Positions 1 to 11,133 of a DNA stretch of 64,000 nucleotides are shown here, in pieces. The stretch spans positions 434,001 to 498,000 of the forward strand of contig JAJOHG010000011.1 in NCBI GenBank assembly GCA_021029095.1. The letters run 5' to 3'. Position 1 is the stretch's first letter. Each line of letters begins with the position of its first letter. The notes under the pieces were generated by a model that was given only the letters and a program-made list of their open reading frames with translations, was not told where the DNA came from and did no database searches. The stretch comes from Phellopilus nigrolimitatus (lineage: Eukaryota > Basidiomycota > Agaricomycetes > Hymenochaetales > Hymenochaetaceae). A program made the translations under genes and the position numbers.

Positions 1-1993
1 CGGCCTTCCTTTCAGCCAGTCTCATCAACCGGACTTCGGAGCTCGGATGTGCCTCCCGGAATCCGAAGCCGAAGCCGAAGCCAGGAACCGGCAGGCCATA
101 TGGCACCCGCCGCGAGGCAGGTTCTGCCAGAGCTGAAATGATTTTTTTTTCTTTCTTTCTCTTTCTGGTTTTGTTGCTGTGTATGCGCTTGATCAGGGAG
201 AAACGAAAAGCCGAGAGGTAACGCGACTCATAGCTGACTGATAGGAAGGACGCCCGATGAGGACTTTTATGTAAAGGATGTCCTGTTGTCCTGGATTTCA
301 TTTCGTGTTCTCGTTTTCATTTCGGCGCATCGGGTCACTGCAACTGGACGTTTTTGGGGGGGCAGAGGGCACCTGCGCCCGCGCCACCGGGAATTCGAAC
401 GGGAGAGGACGAATTCAGGAAGGCACGGGAGGGCGCCTCGAGGCCGGTTCTCTCGAAGCGAGGGCATCTTGGACGGGGGTTGGCGACCAAGGACGCGTCG
501 GCCGGGGTCTCCCTCCCTCTCTTTGTTCATTCGGGTCTCGCTATCGCAGCACCGCGGGCAAGACGATTTCCGCCTTCCTCCTTCCGAAGCTTTTTTTCCC
601 GATAGCACGAGAATACGCGAATTCGCCGAAGGCGCGAAGCGTGCACGAAATGAACGCGAGTGTGCGGGTTCGTGGTTCTTGGGGGATCACTGGGTGGGCT
701 TCGCGGACCCAGGCGGGGGCTCAGGCGGTGGCTCAGGCTGGCTTCGCAATGGGTGCAGTCCTTTCGCGGGCGCATCCCATGCGTCCTTTACTTTTGGATC
801 CCCGGAATAAAACCGTCTTCGCGTCGCGCGTTGTGCTTTGTCTTCGTGGTCTGAGTTTATTGTTGCTGTCGGACTTGCGGGTTGGGTGTTGATGGGGGTG
901 TCTACTTTATCTGTTATTGGATACGCGCGTCTTGTATGGAGAGAGTAGCGCGGGCATGTACGTGTAGTTCGCTCGCGCGCGCGCGCGAATGCAAAGGCGC
1001 TCTGGGAACCCGGGGGGTGGGGCGCTGTTCATTACATAGAGCACAGGATACATACGGGCATATTGCATGTTCGCCATGCCCAAGATGGGCTAGCGCGGCG
1101 TGTGATTATTCCGGACTGTATGCAGCGTCTGTATTCTTCGAGGGGAGATAAGTACAAGTGGGAGATAAGTGCGGGCGGGTTAGCCGGACGGACTGGGGTT
1201 CGTGCTAAGAATACATGCGACACTGGTATAAAAATGAGACGCTGGGTGTGGCTGGCGAGAACTGGGGACTGGGGACTGGGACGAAGCGGCGTGACGTCGG
1301 CGAAACCGCACGGTTTATTGGCCAGCGCGCGGAAAGTAACGCGGCGAATCGCGCGCAGGCCGTGTACATGTAAAGACTACCGTTTGGTTACGGGTTGCTT
1401 GTAGCTTTTTACGCGCTGCTGTTTTTTCTGTTCCGACGCGTTCGAATTATGTATCATATATCATTTTGCGTTGCGACTGCTTGTACTTTAGTCCAGGGGT
1501 CCTCGGCTCGGCTAGCGACAGTGTATAATATAAGTAATGCCACGGGCCTCGGGCGGCATGCATATGGCAGGAATTGATGGCACGAGTGGGATATGAGTTC
1601 TTTTTTGTCGGCATGGACGCAGAATGGACTCTGAAGTGGAGTAGAAGGGCTTCGCACGTTTGGGCTGTACGTAGGTTGCTGGAACGAAGGGGCTTCGGTG
1701 TGTCTGAGAACGGGCACGAAATGAAGGAGATGAAGAAATGAGGAAGGGAATAACGTGGAAATGAGGGAGGCAAGGGAGGCAAGGGAGGCAAGAGCTGGGT
1801 GTATGCGCGGCAGAGTATAAGTTGACAAGCAGAAGCGAGAAAGACGGGAACGTGCGGGTGACGGCTATTACTATTAGGTCCTTATTACATCCCACATCTA
1901 AAGCACCTCCTTCCTCCTTCCCCTCCCTCCTCCCTCTCGTCCTATCACGGCCACCCTCTCCCCGCCCTCAAACGACCCTAACGAACGACTCAA
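1..1993. other. Intergenic region upstream of the GATA gene
   Basis: No conserved protein is recognisable on either strand. The open frames here (for example 278-892) are GC-rich overlaps without domain features. The stretch holds CG/GC dinucleotide runs near 974-986, short G-rich direct repeats near 1258-1280, and a purine-rich block near 1730-1790. It probably contains the end of an unseen neighbour plus the promoter of the GATA gene. Confidence 0.4.
1905..1975 (+). promoter_or_regulatory. CT-rich promoter/5' UTR tract of the GATA gene
   Basis: This is an almost uninterrupted pyrimidine block ending about 20 nt before the chosen ATG at 1994. CT-rich tracts next to the transcription start are common in filamentous-fungal promoters. 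No TATA box is obvious immediately upstream, so the assignment rests on composition and position only. Confidence 0.4.
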
Positions 1994-4900
1994 ATGCCCG
2001 CCTCCATCCTCAACCTCAAGTTCAAGGCAAGTACCCCTGCGCCCGCCCCGCAGCGAACGCCCCCGCTCACTCTCTTTGTCCGCGCTCGCCTTTTGCCGCG
2101 CATATGCCCTACCCCCACCAGGGCAACAAGTCCTTCGTCGCCTTCAGCAACCTCGGCGACTCCGACTCCCTCACAAAGACATGGAAGGTCCGTCTGCGCC
2201 CCCGTCCCCGCCCGCGCTCGCTGACGCCCGCTCACCTTCTCCCGCGCGCGCCCAGGTCTGCACCAAGGTCGCGAGCTACCTTGAGCAGGGCCAGCGCCTC
2301 GAAAACCTCTCCTGGCGCCTCTGGCACCTCCAGAACCTCATCGTCGAGTCCGACAACGCCAAGTCCAAGCGCGAGTTCAAGAAGCTCTCCAAAGTCATGG
2401 GCGACAAGCTCGACAAGGAGAAGGGCCGGTGCGTCACTTTTTTTGTATTGTTGTTGTATTTATTTTTTTCTAAATTAAATTAATTATTCTTTACATATTA
2501 TTCTAAATAAATACCCTATACCCACGCGCTGCCTGCCCCCACCCTTTGTTTTTCCTGCCCTCAAATTTTTCTTATTCCCCCTCTCTCTTCAATCCATGTA
2601 CGCCGCCGCGTCCGTCGCGACCCTCTGGACGCTCCCGCCGTCCCCGTCCCCGCCGTCGCCGTTCCCGCCATTCCGCTCGCCGCGCAGCGCGATCGAGGAG
2701 CTCGAGGCGCCCGACTTCAAGCTCAATCCCGCCGCAGAGAAGCTCCGCCAGCGCGCAGAAGAGAAGGAGCGCTCGCGCTTCGAGGCCGCCCAGCACAGCG
2801 GCTCCGGCCGCCCGCTCAAGCGCATGCAGTTCACCTTCTCCGTCGACCAGCCCGCGAACCAGCTCGGCGAGGTCGGCCCCGTCAGCACCAAGAAGCCGAC
2901 CTCAAGCCGAGCTCCCAGTTCCGCGACACCATCCTCCGCCGCACGCGCCCCGCCACCCGCGCGTCCGCGCACGCCCAGGGCGCCGACGACGCCGCGCCCC
3001 CCGAGGGCAACGACAAGGACCCGCCGAGCCTCACCCACTTTGGCCGCAAGCCCTCGCCGCCGCCCACCCCGGCGGACGACGACGCGGCTGCTGTGCACAC
3101 AGCCTCGGGCCTCTCCGCCTACGGCCAGTCCTGGAACGACAACGGCTCCACGCTGCGCTTTCCCACCCTGTTCACGAACGACTTCGGCCCGGCTGCGCTC
3201 CTCTTCCCACAGCCGTCGCTCGCCAACCCGCTCTCGTACGGCGAAGACACGTCCTCGCGCGCCATCGCGAACGAGCGCTTCCAGATCCTGCGCCCCACCA
3301 TCGAGCTCCCGCTCGACGAGATCCTCAAGGACGTCTCCCGCAGCGACAGCCCGGACGGCTGGAGCTCCGGCGACAGCAGCATCAGCTCCGGCGCCGGCGC
3401 CGGCGCATACACCCAGGACGACGTCGAGATGCGCAACGCGACCGCGGAGAACGGGCTGCGCCTCCCGCCGATGTCGCGCAGCGCGCGCGAGGTGCTGCCG
3501 ATGACGATCCACCCCGCGCAGGTCTCGCCGCTGCCGCTGCCGCTGCCAACCTCCGCGACGCCGCCCGCGCGCCCGACGAAGCCCGCGCTGACCGTGAAGA
3601 CGGACCGCGCGGGCTCGCGCGCGAACGGCCCGTCGGCGACCGCGAGCGCGATCAACTCGAGCGCGCTGCTCTCGGGCGTCAGCTCGACGGCGCCCGGCGG
3701 CGTCAAGGCCGAGTGCAGCAACTGCGGCGCGACGCACACCCCGCTGTGGAGGCGCGGGCTGAACGACGAACTCAACTGCAACGCGTGCGGGTTGTACTGC
3801 AAGTTGGTGTGTATACAAAATGTATTTGGCGCGTGGAAATCAAATTGATTATTTACTTGTTTTTTTGCAGCATAAAAGGCCGCGCCCCAAGTCCATGCGC
3901 AACCAGCATGGTGAAGGGCGGCACCAAGCGGCCCCGCGCAATGACAGCGCCGACTCGATGGGTGAGCCTGGTGAATAATCATCCTATGTCATCGTGGTCT
4001 TTGCTGACTCGGCCCGGGATATCCTAGCTCAATGTTACAACTGCCATACAATGGCCACCCCTCTTTGGCGCAAGGATGACGAAGGCAAGACGGTTTGCAA
4101 TGCGTACGTCTGCCCTGCTTCCTTTGACAGCGAATGACGCGGGCTGATCTGCCTCTTCTCCTTCCTGCGGATTCCTCGGCGAAACGCAGATGTGGATTGT
4201 AGTACGTATCTCTGCTTCTCTCGTATGGTGACGTGCACGTTGCTTAAAGAACCCCCGCGCTTCGCAGCTTCAAGCTTCATGGGAGTGCGCGTCCGATCTC
4301 CATGAAGTCAGACATCATCCGCAAACGCTCGCGTCACGATGCGCGCCGGGTCTCTGGCGAGACGCCTTCTGCAAGCCCCGGGGCCTCGCGCCGCGCTTCG
4401 CCTAGTGCCGCGCAGCAGATGTCGCCGACCCTCGCACCGGACTCGTCGACCGTGCAGCCGGCGTACAACTACAGCCAGGAAGACTACGACTTCGCGGGCC
4501 CGCAGTCCGAGCTCATGGGCGCGCTCGGGGGCGACCCGCACAGCAACGGCGTCTTCTCGACAAGCGGGCACTTTGACAACTCGTTCGTGTACAACCCGCA
4601 CGCGTTCCCCGGGCCGTACAACCCGGAGCTCCTGCAGCGCTCGGCGTACTACGGCGACAGCGCGGACGCGGCGGGCGCGGAGGAGGACCGGCTGAGCAAG
4701 CGCCGGCGCATGAGCATCGACTCCGCGAGCGAGCCGCCGTCGTCGACGGCGTCGTACTCGTCGTACGCGACGGAGACGTCGAGCGCGACGACGGCGTCGC
4801 GCTCGTCCTTCGACATGGGCGCAGCGTACGCGTACCCGCCGTTCTCCGCTGGCGGCGCGCACGGCGGGGGCGGCGGCGGGGGCGGAGGCGGCAACGGCAC

Positions 4901-5300
4901 GGGGACGCTGCGCGCGGGCGCGTTCTGGCACCCGCCGATGCTGCCGCAGACGGCGGACAAGTCGCCGGCGGCGTTCGTGCACCCGCCGATGCTGCCGGCG
5001 TCGGAGGAGTTCCCGATGGACTTTCTGCACCCGCCGATGCAGGTGCCGGGCGAGGAGCGCGACCTGTTTGCGTCGTACCTGCACCCGCCGATGGTCGCGG
5101 GCGAGGACTCGCCGATGGCGCCGATGAGCGCGCTGCACCCGCACCCGCCGATGCTGCCGAGCGAGACGTTCTTCAAGCACCCGCAGGCGCAGGCGCATCA
5201 GCAGCAACAGCAGCAGGCGCAGCAGCAGCAGCAGCACAAGCAGGAGCAGGCGCATGCGCACGCGGGCTACTACGAGCAGAACTTCGGGTCCGTCAATTAA
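1994..5300 (+). CDS. GATA-type transcription factor with AreA-type DUF1752 domain and two zinc fingers
   Basis: Probable nitrogen or morphogenesis regulator of the fungal GATA family. Exons read: 1994-2026, 2122-2187, 2256-2428, 2688-2871, 2919-3806, 3871-3961, 4028-4103, 4190-4201, 4268-5300 (851 aa). The N-terminus carries the DUF1752 signature (LEQGQRLENLSWRLWHLQNL) seen in AreA/Gaf1 proteins. Two class IVa fingers follow, both C-X2-C-X17-C-X2-C: CSNC...CNAC near 3712-3790 and CYNC...CNACG assembled across three exons at 4033-4280, followed by a basic tail. The first intron is GC-AG. Exon 8 is a 12-nt microexon that completes finger 2. The C-terminal third has five HPPM repeats, poly-Gly, poly-Gln and His runs. 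The 2872-2918 intron is uncertain: a 1-nt indel would also reconcile the frames. DNA binding in the nucleus is inferred from the fingers; the target pathway is not shown by the sequence. Confidence 0.88.
4920..5165 (+). repeat. Five HPPM peptide repeats in the GATA factor
   Basis: The codons CAC CCG CCG ATG recur five times at intervals of about 16-20 codons, each followed by LP, QV or VA. They lie in the C-terminal, otherwise low-complexity part of the GATA protein. The regular spacing and strict conservation of the tetrapeptide suggest a short linear interaction motif rather than random drift. No known motif name is assigned. Confidence 0.75.
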
Positions 5301-6766
5301 CCGTGTCGGGTTTCGCTTACTTACCGTCGATAGGCTCGTTGGGGGATACAACAACAGGGGGTTCAACGCATGGGCCAAGGAGTTCTGAGCCGGCCGCGGC
5401 TGCGGCCTCCGAGCCGACGGCGCGACGCCATGATACCGCTCTCTCCGCACGAAGATACCTCCCCCCACGCGTCGTCGGTTTCGCTGAATTCTTTTTCTTT
5501 ATTCCTTTTTTGTTTTGTTTTTGTTTCGCTGTTGTTGTTGTTCTTGATTTCTTTATGATGTTTTTTTCCTTTCTTTCTTCTCTTCGTTTCTGCAGCCTGT
5601 CTATATTTTCGCCACTGCTGACTTTTGCGCGCGCGCGCGCGCGCGCCTGCTTGCACCCCCTCGGTCTGACGGATCCTCTCTCTCCATTCCATTTCATTCA
5701 AACCACGCATTATTCAGACTCGATATCTAGACGATGCTGTCTGTCTGTCTGTGACTCACGCCTGCCTGTCTGCTTTTCCTCGCTGTCGTTTATACGCTGT
5801 ATCGAAAGTGCCCGCTCCGTTCCTCGTCTTGTCCCTCCTTCCTCTCTCTCTCCTTCTTTTTTTCTCCATGTCATGCGCCCTCTTCCCTTCTTCCCTTCTC
5901 CCATGCCCCGCTCGCGCATCTTCTCGCTCCCTCCCTCTTTCTTTCTTCCTTCTCGTTCTCATGACAGCCTCCCGTCTCCCGTCCGCTGACCGCGCCAATC
6001 GCACACGCATTATCGCGACCGCCACCGCGATCCCCGTCCCCGTCCCCGTCGACTCAATTGTCCATCTTTTTTTTCGTATTCCCCTATCTATATCTGCCCC
6101 CACCCCCTTGTACGTCCCCGCGAAGGGCTTCGCTATTAAGCCCCACAGATATATATATATTTTGTCTTTGATATGTGTGTGTGTGTGTGGTGAGTGTTTT
6201 GGGGGTATGGAGCGGGGCAGGCGTTGATTGCCTGCCTGCCTGCCCGCCTGCTCCCTTTCGTGTGTAGAAACGTTTGCGGCGCGAACGTCCGCGTCGCAGG
6301 TACTCTCTCATCTGGGTCGGCCGGCGACACACTCGCTGTCGGCGCGATATTTTTGCTAGGCGGGCACATCGCCTGGCGCACACTTTGAACGTGCAGAATT
6401 CGACCGGTCGACGAAATCACCGCGTGGGAGAGATTATGGGAGCTTGTCGATGCAGAAGACGGTGCGAAATTTGAGGGGTCATGAAGCGTATGTATATATA
6501 ATATGTACGAAGAATCGGCTGGAGTCGCGCGAATCTATAAAGTCGGCGGCACGTGTATCGGGACTTGATTGGCAGCGGTGCTTCTACATGTATCGGACGC
6601 ATTATCCAACCTGAAAGTGTGGCTAGGACGACGGGTGACTGGAGTCGAGCGCGTATATATATATATATATATATTGTTTTTCTGTCATAAATGTACTGTA
6701 CATATGTCCAAAATAAAGGTTGGGCAGGCCTTTTTGAAATGAGCAGACGGTGACGAGGCGACGGGA

Positions 6767-6788
6767 AGCCGTAGACTTTCTGCATACA
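6767..6788. repeat. 22-bp direct repeat, copy 1
   Basis: The segment starting AGCCGTAGACTTTCTGCA is repeated exactly at 7102-7123. Both copies are followed by TGTACA/TGTACG-type alternating runs. It lies about 1.7 kb upstream of the transporter start. It could be a regulatory element or a remnant of a small duplication. Confidence 0.55.
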
Positions 6789-7101
6789 TGTACATGTACA
6801 TGTACAGCACAGCACCGCTCCTTTCCTTTACACGACCCAATCGACTTTCCCATCTTACAAATTTTCGCATTCCGCATTTTTATCGAAGGCAAGCTTCGTA
6901 GCACGGCGCTCTACATGCACTCAAGACCACTCTGTATAGGAAAAATTCCGAGCTCGAGCCGGCCCGAGAAGAAGAATAATAATAAAATAAATAGGGTCCA
7001 TATTCGGGTTTTATATGGCCGTTCAGCACGCTGGTCGGTTCCTTTACGCACCGTGATGAGGCAGCCCTTAGGCGATGGGGACCGCTTTCCTTGTTCAGGG
7101 G

Positions 7102-7123
7102 AGCCGTAGACTTTCTGCATACA
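7102..7123. repeat. 22-bp direct repeat, copy 2
   Basis: Exact second copy of the box at 6767-6788, 335 bp downstream, again close to an ATGTACGTGTACGTG run. The intervening DNA is not repeated. Confidence 0.55.
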
Positions 7124-8459
7124 CCCCACTGCATACATGTACGTGTACGTGTATAAGATTGGATAGAATGTACATACCGGGCGGCACGCACTGACTCTGC
7201 CTCCGCGTCGCCGACGGTTTTCCTGCGGGCTGTCATGTGAAGAAGTGTGTGTGAGCGCTGGCGCGTTCCCGACGGTCTGGTGAGCGCGCTGCTGCAGGCA
7301 CGGGCATGTGATGGGGCGTGTGGGGGACGTGAACGAGGCGGGGTGGGAAGTCGCGGGGCCCCACTTGCCCACATTCGCATCGTTTGCCCTCCTCGCCGTC
7401 GCCGTCGCGGACATTTGTCCGGCGAAGGCCCGTCGAAGGTCGAAGGAACGCGCGTGCAAAAAGGACGCAGTGGGCCTTGTGCGGCGCGCCTGCGAAAAGG
7501 ACGCAGAGCCTTGTGCTTGTGCTTGTGCGCGCTCCACCCCCGTTGTCGTCGCGTCTCGTCGCGTTCGCGTTCGCGGGCTGGAGACGGAGATGGCCCATCG
7601 CGGTTCATCGTCCAATGACGCGGTGGTTCGTGCGAGAAGGAACGCACTCGTTCATGTCTCACGGACGCGGCGTGTGGTCTGGCTTCTTTGCCTTCCCGCC
7701 TTCCTGGCTTCCTGCTTCTAAACGTGCCGGGGCCCCTTTGGCCAGCCACAAACGCGTCCAGCAGGCGGTGTTCAGGATTTGCGTAGCTGCGATGGCATGG
7801 CATACGTGCCTGTGCGGCTCCGGAGCGTCTGCGACCCTTGCGCGGCGGCGTGGGGGCGGCCTATCAAGGTGCGCGCAGGTCGCTCCACAGGCAAGACGCG
7901 CGCGTGACCCCAGGATCCCGAGTAGCCCCGTATGTCTTTCGTGCTTCCAGGCTTCCGCCCGCGACATACGCTGACACACGCCCCGGGCCCTGCAGGGCGG
8001 CGCGCGGCGGGCCGCCGGTGATCGCCCCGATACGTCCCGGTTGGGAAATGCTCCGCCTTCGCGGGTCGCGTTCTCTTGCTGCTTTTGCTGCTTTTGATCG
8101 CCCGGCCCAACTTCTGCGCGCGCTCGTGACCCCCCCCCCCCCCCCCCTCCTGCGAGCTCGCCTGCTCGCCTGCTCGCCAGGGCCTCCCGCGGTGGCGAAA
8201 GTTGCGCACATGAGGCGTGCGCCCGCTTCGCGCTTCAGCAGTAGATAAGCCCGCGCGTCTCTGCCTGCGCTGCTTGCTCAGTCCGCGTCCACTCACGGAA
8301 TCTGCACTACCGCTCTGAGACCTCCTCCTGCTGCACTGAGCGTCGCCCCAGGCTTCATCCGCCTCGCGCTCGACAACAAGCTCTCCACATTTCAAATTCA
8401 AAGCGCCGCGTCGTATCTCCAGCTCCCCCCGTCGATACCCCCCGCACAAATAACACGCG

Positions 8460-11133
8460 ATGCTGGGCTTCAAAGGGCGCAAGCTCGTCTACACAATCAA
8501 CCTCGTCGCCGCCCTCGCCATCTTCTTGTGCGTGTTCCCCGTGCTCCTTCGTCATCTCCGCCATACACGCCGTATGCTCACGCTGCCTTTGCCAGCTTCG
8601 GGTATGACCAAGGCATGATGTCCGGGGTCAACCAGTCTCCGGACTACGTCCAGACGATGGGCCTCGGCTACTCGACGTAAGTCGCTGTCTGTCTCTGTCT
8701 CTGTCTCGCCCCAGCCCCTCCGTTCGTTCAGTGACGTATTTCGCTTCGCGCCGTGTCTTGCAGATACGAGGGCCCGGAGCAGGGCTTCGTCGCGACCATC
8801 ACGCGCCCCACGAAACAGGGCGGCATCGTGAGCAGTGCGTCCGCCGCCTTCTTATCTGTCAATTGTTTTGCTTTTGCTGACGCGTTGCTTGTTTCTCGAG
8901 TATACTACCTCGGCACGCTCATCGGGTGCATGTGGGGCGGGTCCATGGGCGACAAGTACGTAGTCCAGACGGGCGCGTGGGCTGGAGGAAAAGATCTGAC
9001 CTGATTTTTGCTTTTTCTTTTTTGAAACGTAGGATTGGGAGAATCAAGACTATGACGTTTGTGCGTTTATACTTTCGGAACGCGGACTGGGCGTTTTTTT
9101 CGTTCTGAATCGTTTTCCTTTATAGGGCGGCTTGTGGGTGCTCGTTGGAGCTGCTTTGCAGTGCGTTTTGTTTTTCGAGCGCGTCGTGTAGCCGGCATCG
9201 TACTCATCTTTGTGATTTTTTTTTTTTTGCAGGACCTCGGCACAGAACGTTACATGGTACGTTTCGACGGGGCGCTGGTTGTTCTTCTCCCATATGGCTC
9301 GACTTTGACTCTTTTCTTCCAGGATGCTCTGCGCGCGCGTCGTGAACGGGATCGGCACGGGCTTCCTGAACGTGATCGTCCCCGTCTGGAGTGCAGAGGT
9401 ACGCGCGCGCGCCCCCCAACATTACTCCGCCCGCTCGCTCGTTTATACACGACTGGAGTACTAAACGATAATGATATTTTGCTGTTTGTTGTTTGTTTGC
9501 AGGTCGCGAGCCACACCTCGCGCGGCGCGTTCATCGCGTTCGAGTTCACGCTGAACATCATGGGCGTCGTCGTCGCGTACTGGCTCGAGTTCGGCCTCGG
9601 CTACGTCGGCGACGGCAACACGCAGATCCGCTGGCGGGTGGGTGTCCTCCTCCCTCCTCCTCGCTTCTTCTTTTTTTCGCGAAATGGCGCTTTTGCTGAC
9701 CGAAAGTCGGATTGTTGCGTAGTTCCCGATTGGGTTCCAGATCCTGCCGATCTTGGTGTTTCTCGTGAGTGTGGCTGCTGGCGGCGGCATGCTGGGATGG
9801 AATTTATGACTGATGCGTTTTCCCCCTGTGTGCTAGTCCGTCGTATGGCTCATGCCCGAATCTCCGCGTGCGTCGCGTTTCCTTGCCCCCTCCCTCGCGC
9901 TTCACTCCCATGGAATCTGATCTCTTCTCTGTTCATTCTGTTCAAAAAAAAAAACAGGCTGGCTCGCGAAAGTCGGGCGCGTCGAGGAGGCGGCGCTCAT
10001 CCTCGGCGACCTGCGCGCGGGCGGGAACGCGGAGGACCCGCGCGTCGTGCAGGAGATCGACGACATCACGGAGATCGTCGCGCTCGAGAAGGACCACGCG
10101 GGCCGCTCCACGTATTTCTCCATGTTCTTCGGGATTGGCTGGGGCGACCTCCACGTCGCGCGCCGCGTGCAGCTCTCGATCTGGCTGCAGATCATCCAGG
10201 AGTGCGTGTCTCTCTTTGCGCTTTTGTGTTGGGAGGAGAGTGTGCTGACGGGTCGGCGGATGATGGCTTGTTTTTTTCTGCAGATGGGTTGGCATCGCGG
10301 CGGTGACGGTGTACGCCCCCGTGATCTTCTCTCAGGCCGGCTACGACGCCAGGAAGTCCTCGTGGCTCTCCGGGCTGAACACGGTGCGTGTCTACTCTCT
10401 GCACACAGGACAAATACTAACCCGCCCTGCCCGTGTCCGCGCGCGCAGGTCACGTACATGCTGAGCACGCTGCTCGCGGTCGTCACGATCGACCGCTTCG
10501 GGCGGCGCGCGGGGCTGTGGAGCGGCGCGGCCGTGCAGGGCGTCGCGATGTTCCTCGCGGGCGGCTTCTCGCGCCTCGCGGCGAGCCGCCCCGAGAAGGC
10601 CGCGCAGTACGGCGGCGCGGGCGCGTTCTGCATCTTCCTGTACACGGCGTCGTTCGGCGCGACGTGGCTCACGATCCCGTGGGTCTATCCGGTGCGCGTC
10701 CTTCCCCTTCTCTTGTGTTGACAGAGCCAAGAAGCTGACGGGAGAAAACGCATGCACGGACGTACAGACGGAGACGTACCCGCTCGAGGTGCGCGCGAAG
10801 GGCAACGCGTGGGGCGTCGCGGGGTGGAGCATCGGGAACGGGTGGCTGACGCTGCTGAACCCGGTCATGTTCAGCGCGATCCGCGAGAACACGCTGCACG
10901 TGTTCGGCGCGGTGAACATCCTGTCCATCCCGCTCGTGTGGGCGTTCCTCCCCGAGACGGCGAACCGCACGCTCGAGGAGGTCGACCTGCTGTTTGCGAG
11001 CCGCTCGCCGTTCGCGTGGGCGGAGGAGGCGCACTTCCAGCGCCTGAAGGCGGCGAACCCGACCCTGGCGCGCAAGGCCCGCGCCGCTGGCGTCACGGAT
11101 GTGGTGGAGGAGCCGGAGAAGCAGGATGCGTAG
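8460..11133 (+). CDS. MFS sugar transporter (sugar porter family)
   Basis: Twelve-helix proton-coupled or facilitative sugar carrier of the plasma membrane, 532 aa when 15 exons are joined: 8460-8527, 8596-8676, 8764-8834, 8901-8955, 9033-9060, 9126-9160, 9233-9256, 9323-9398, 9503-9637, 9723-9764, 9837-9867, 9958-10201, 10284-10383, 10449-10691, 10768-11133. All phases agree. Family signatures are visible: FGYDQG in helix 1, GDKIGRIKTM after helix 2, PESPRWL after helix 6, DRFGRRAGL, and the C-terminal PETANRTLEEVD. The exon density is extreme, with exons of 24, 28, 31 and 35 nt. The substrate (hexose, pentose, polyol) cannot be read from the sequence. The ATG is followed by LGFKGRKLVY, a normal cytoplasmic N-terminus for this group. 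Confidence 0.93.

Larger units (their letters stand above)
5301..8459. other. 3.2-kb intergenic region between GATA and sugar transporter genes
   Basis: No recognisable gene on either strand. The first 900 bases are pyrimidine-rich, likely 3' UTR of the GATA gene. Further on are GT and TA microsatellites (6174-6190, 6652-6674), an ACATGT run (6785-6805), a duplicated 22-bp box (6767 and 7102) and a homopolymeric C run near 8131-8147. The final part is the presumptive promoter of the transporter. Confidence 0.45.

Noticed and set aside
2546..4027. 493-codon plus-strand open frame overlapping GATA exons
   Set aside because: Wrong frame: Arg/Pro-rich, and it conflicts with the conserved DUF1752 and zinc-finger frame.
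4308..5468. 386-codon minus-strand open frame opposite the GATA gene
   Set aside because: An Arg/Val-rich shadow of GC-rich coding sequence on the other strand.
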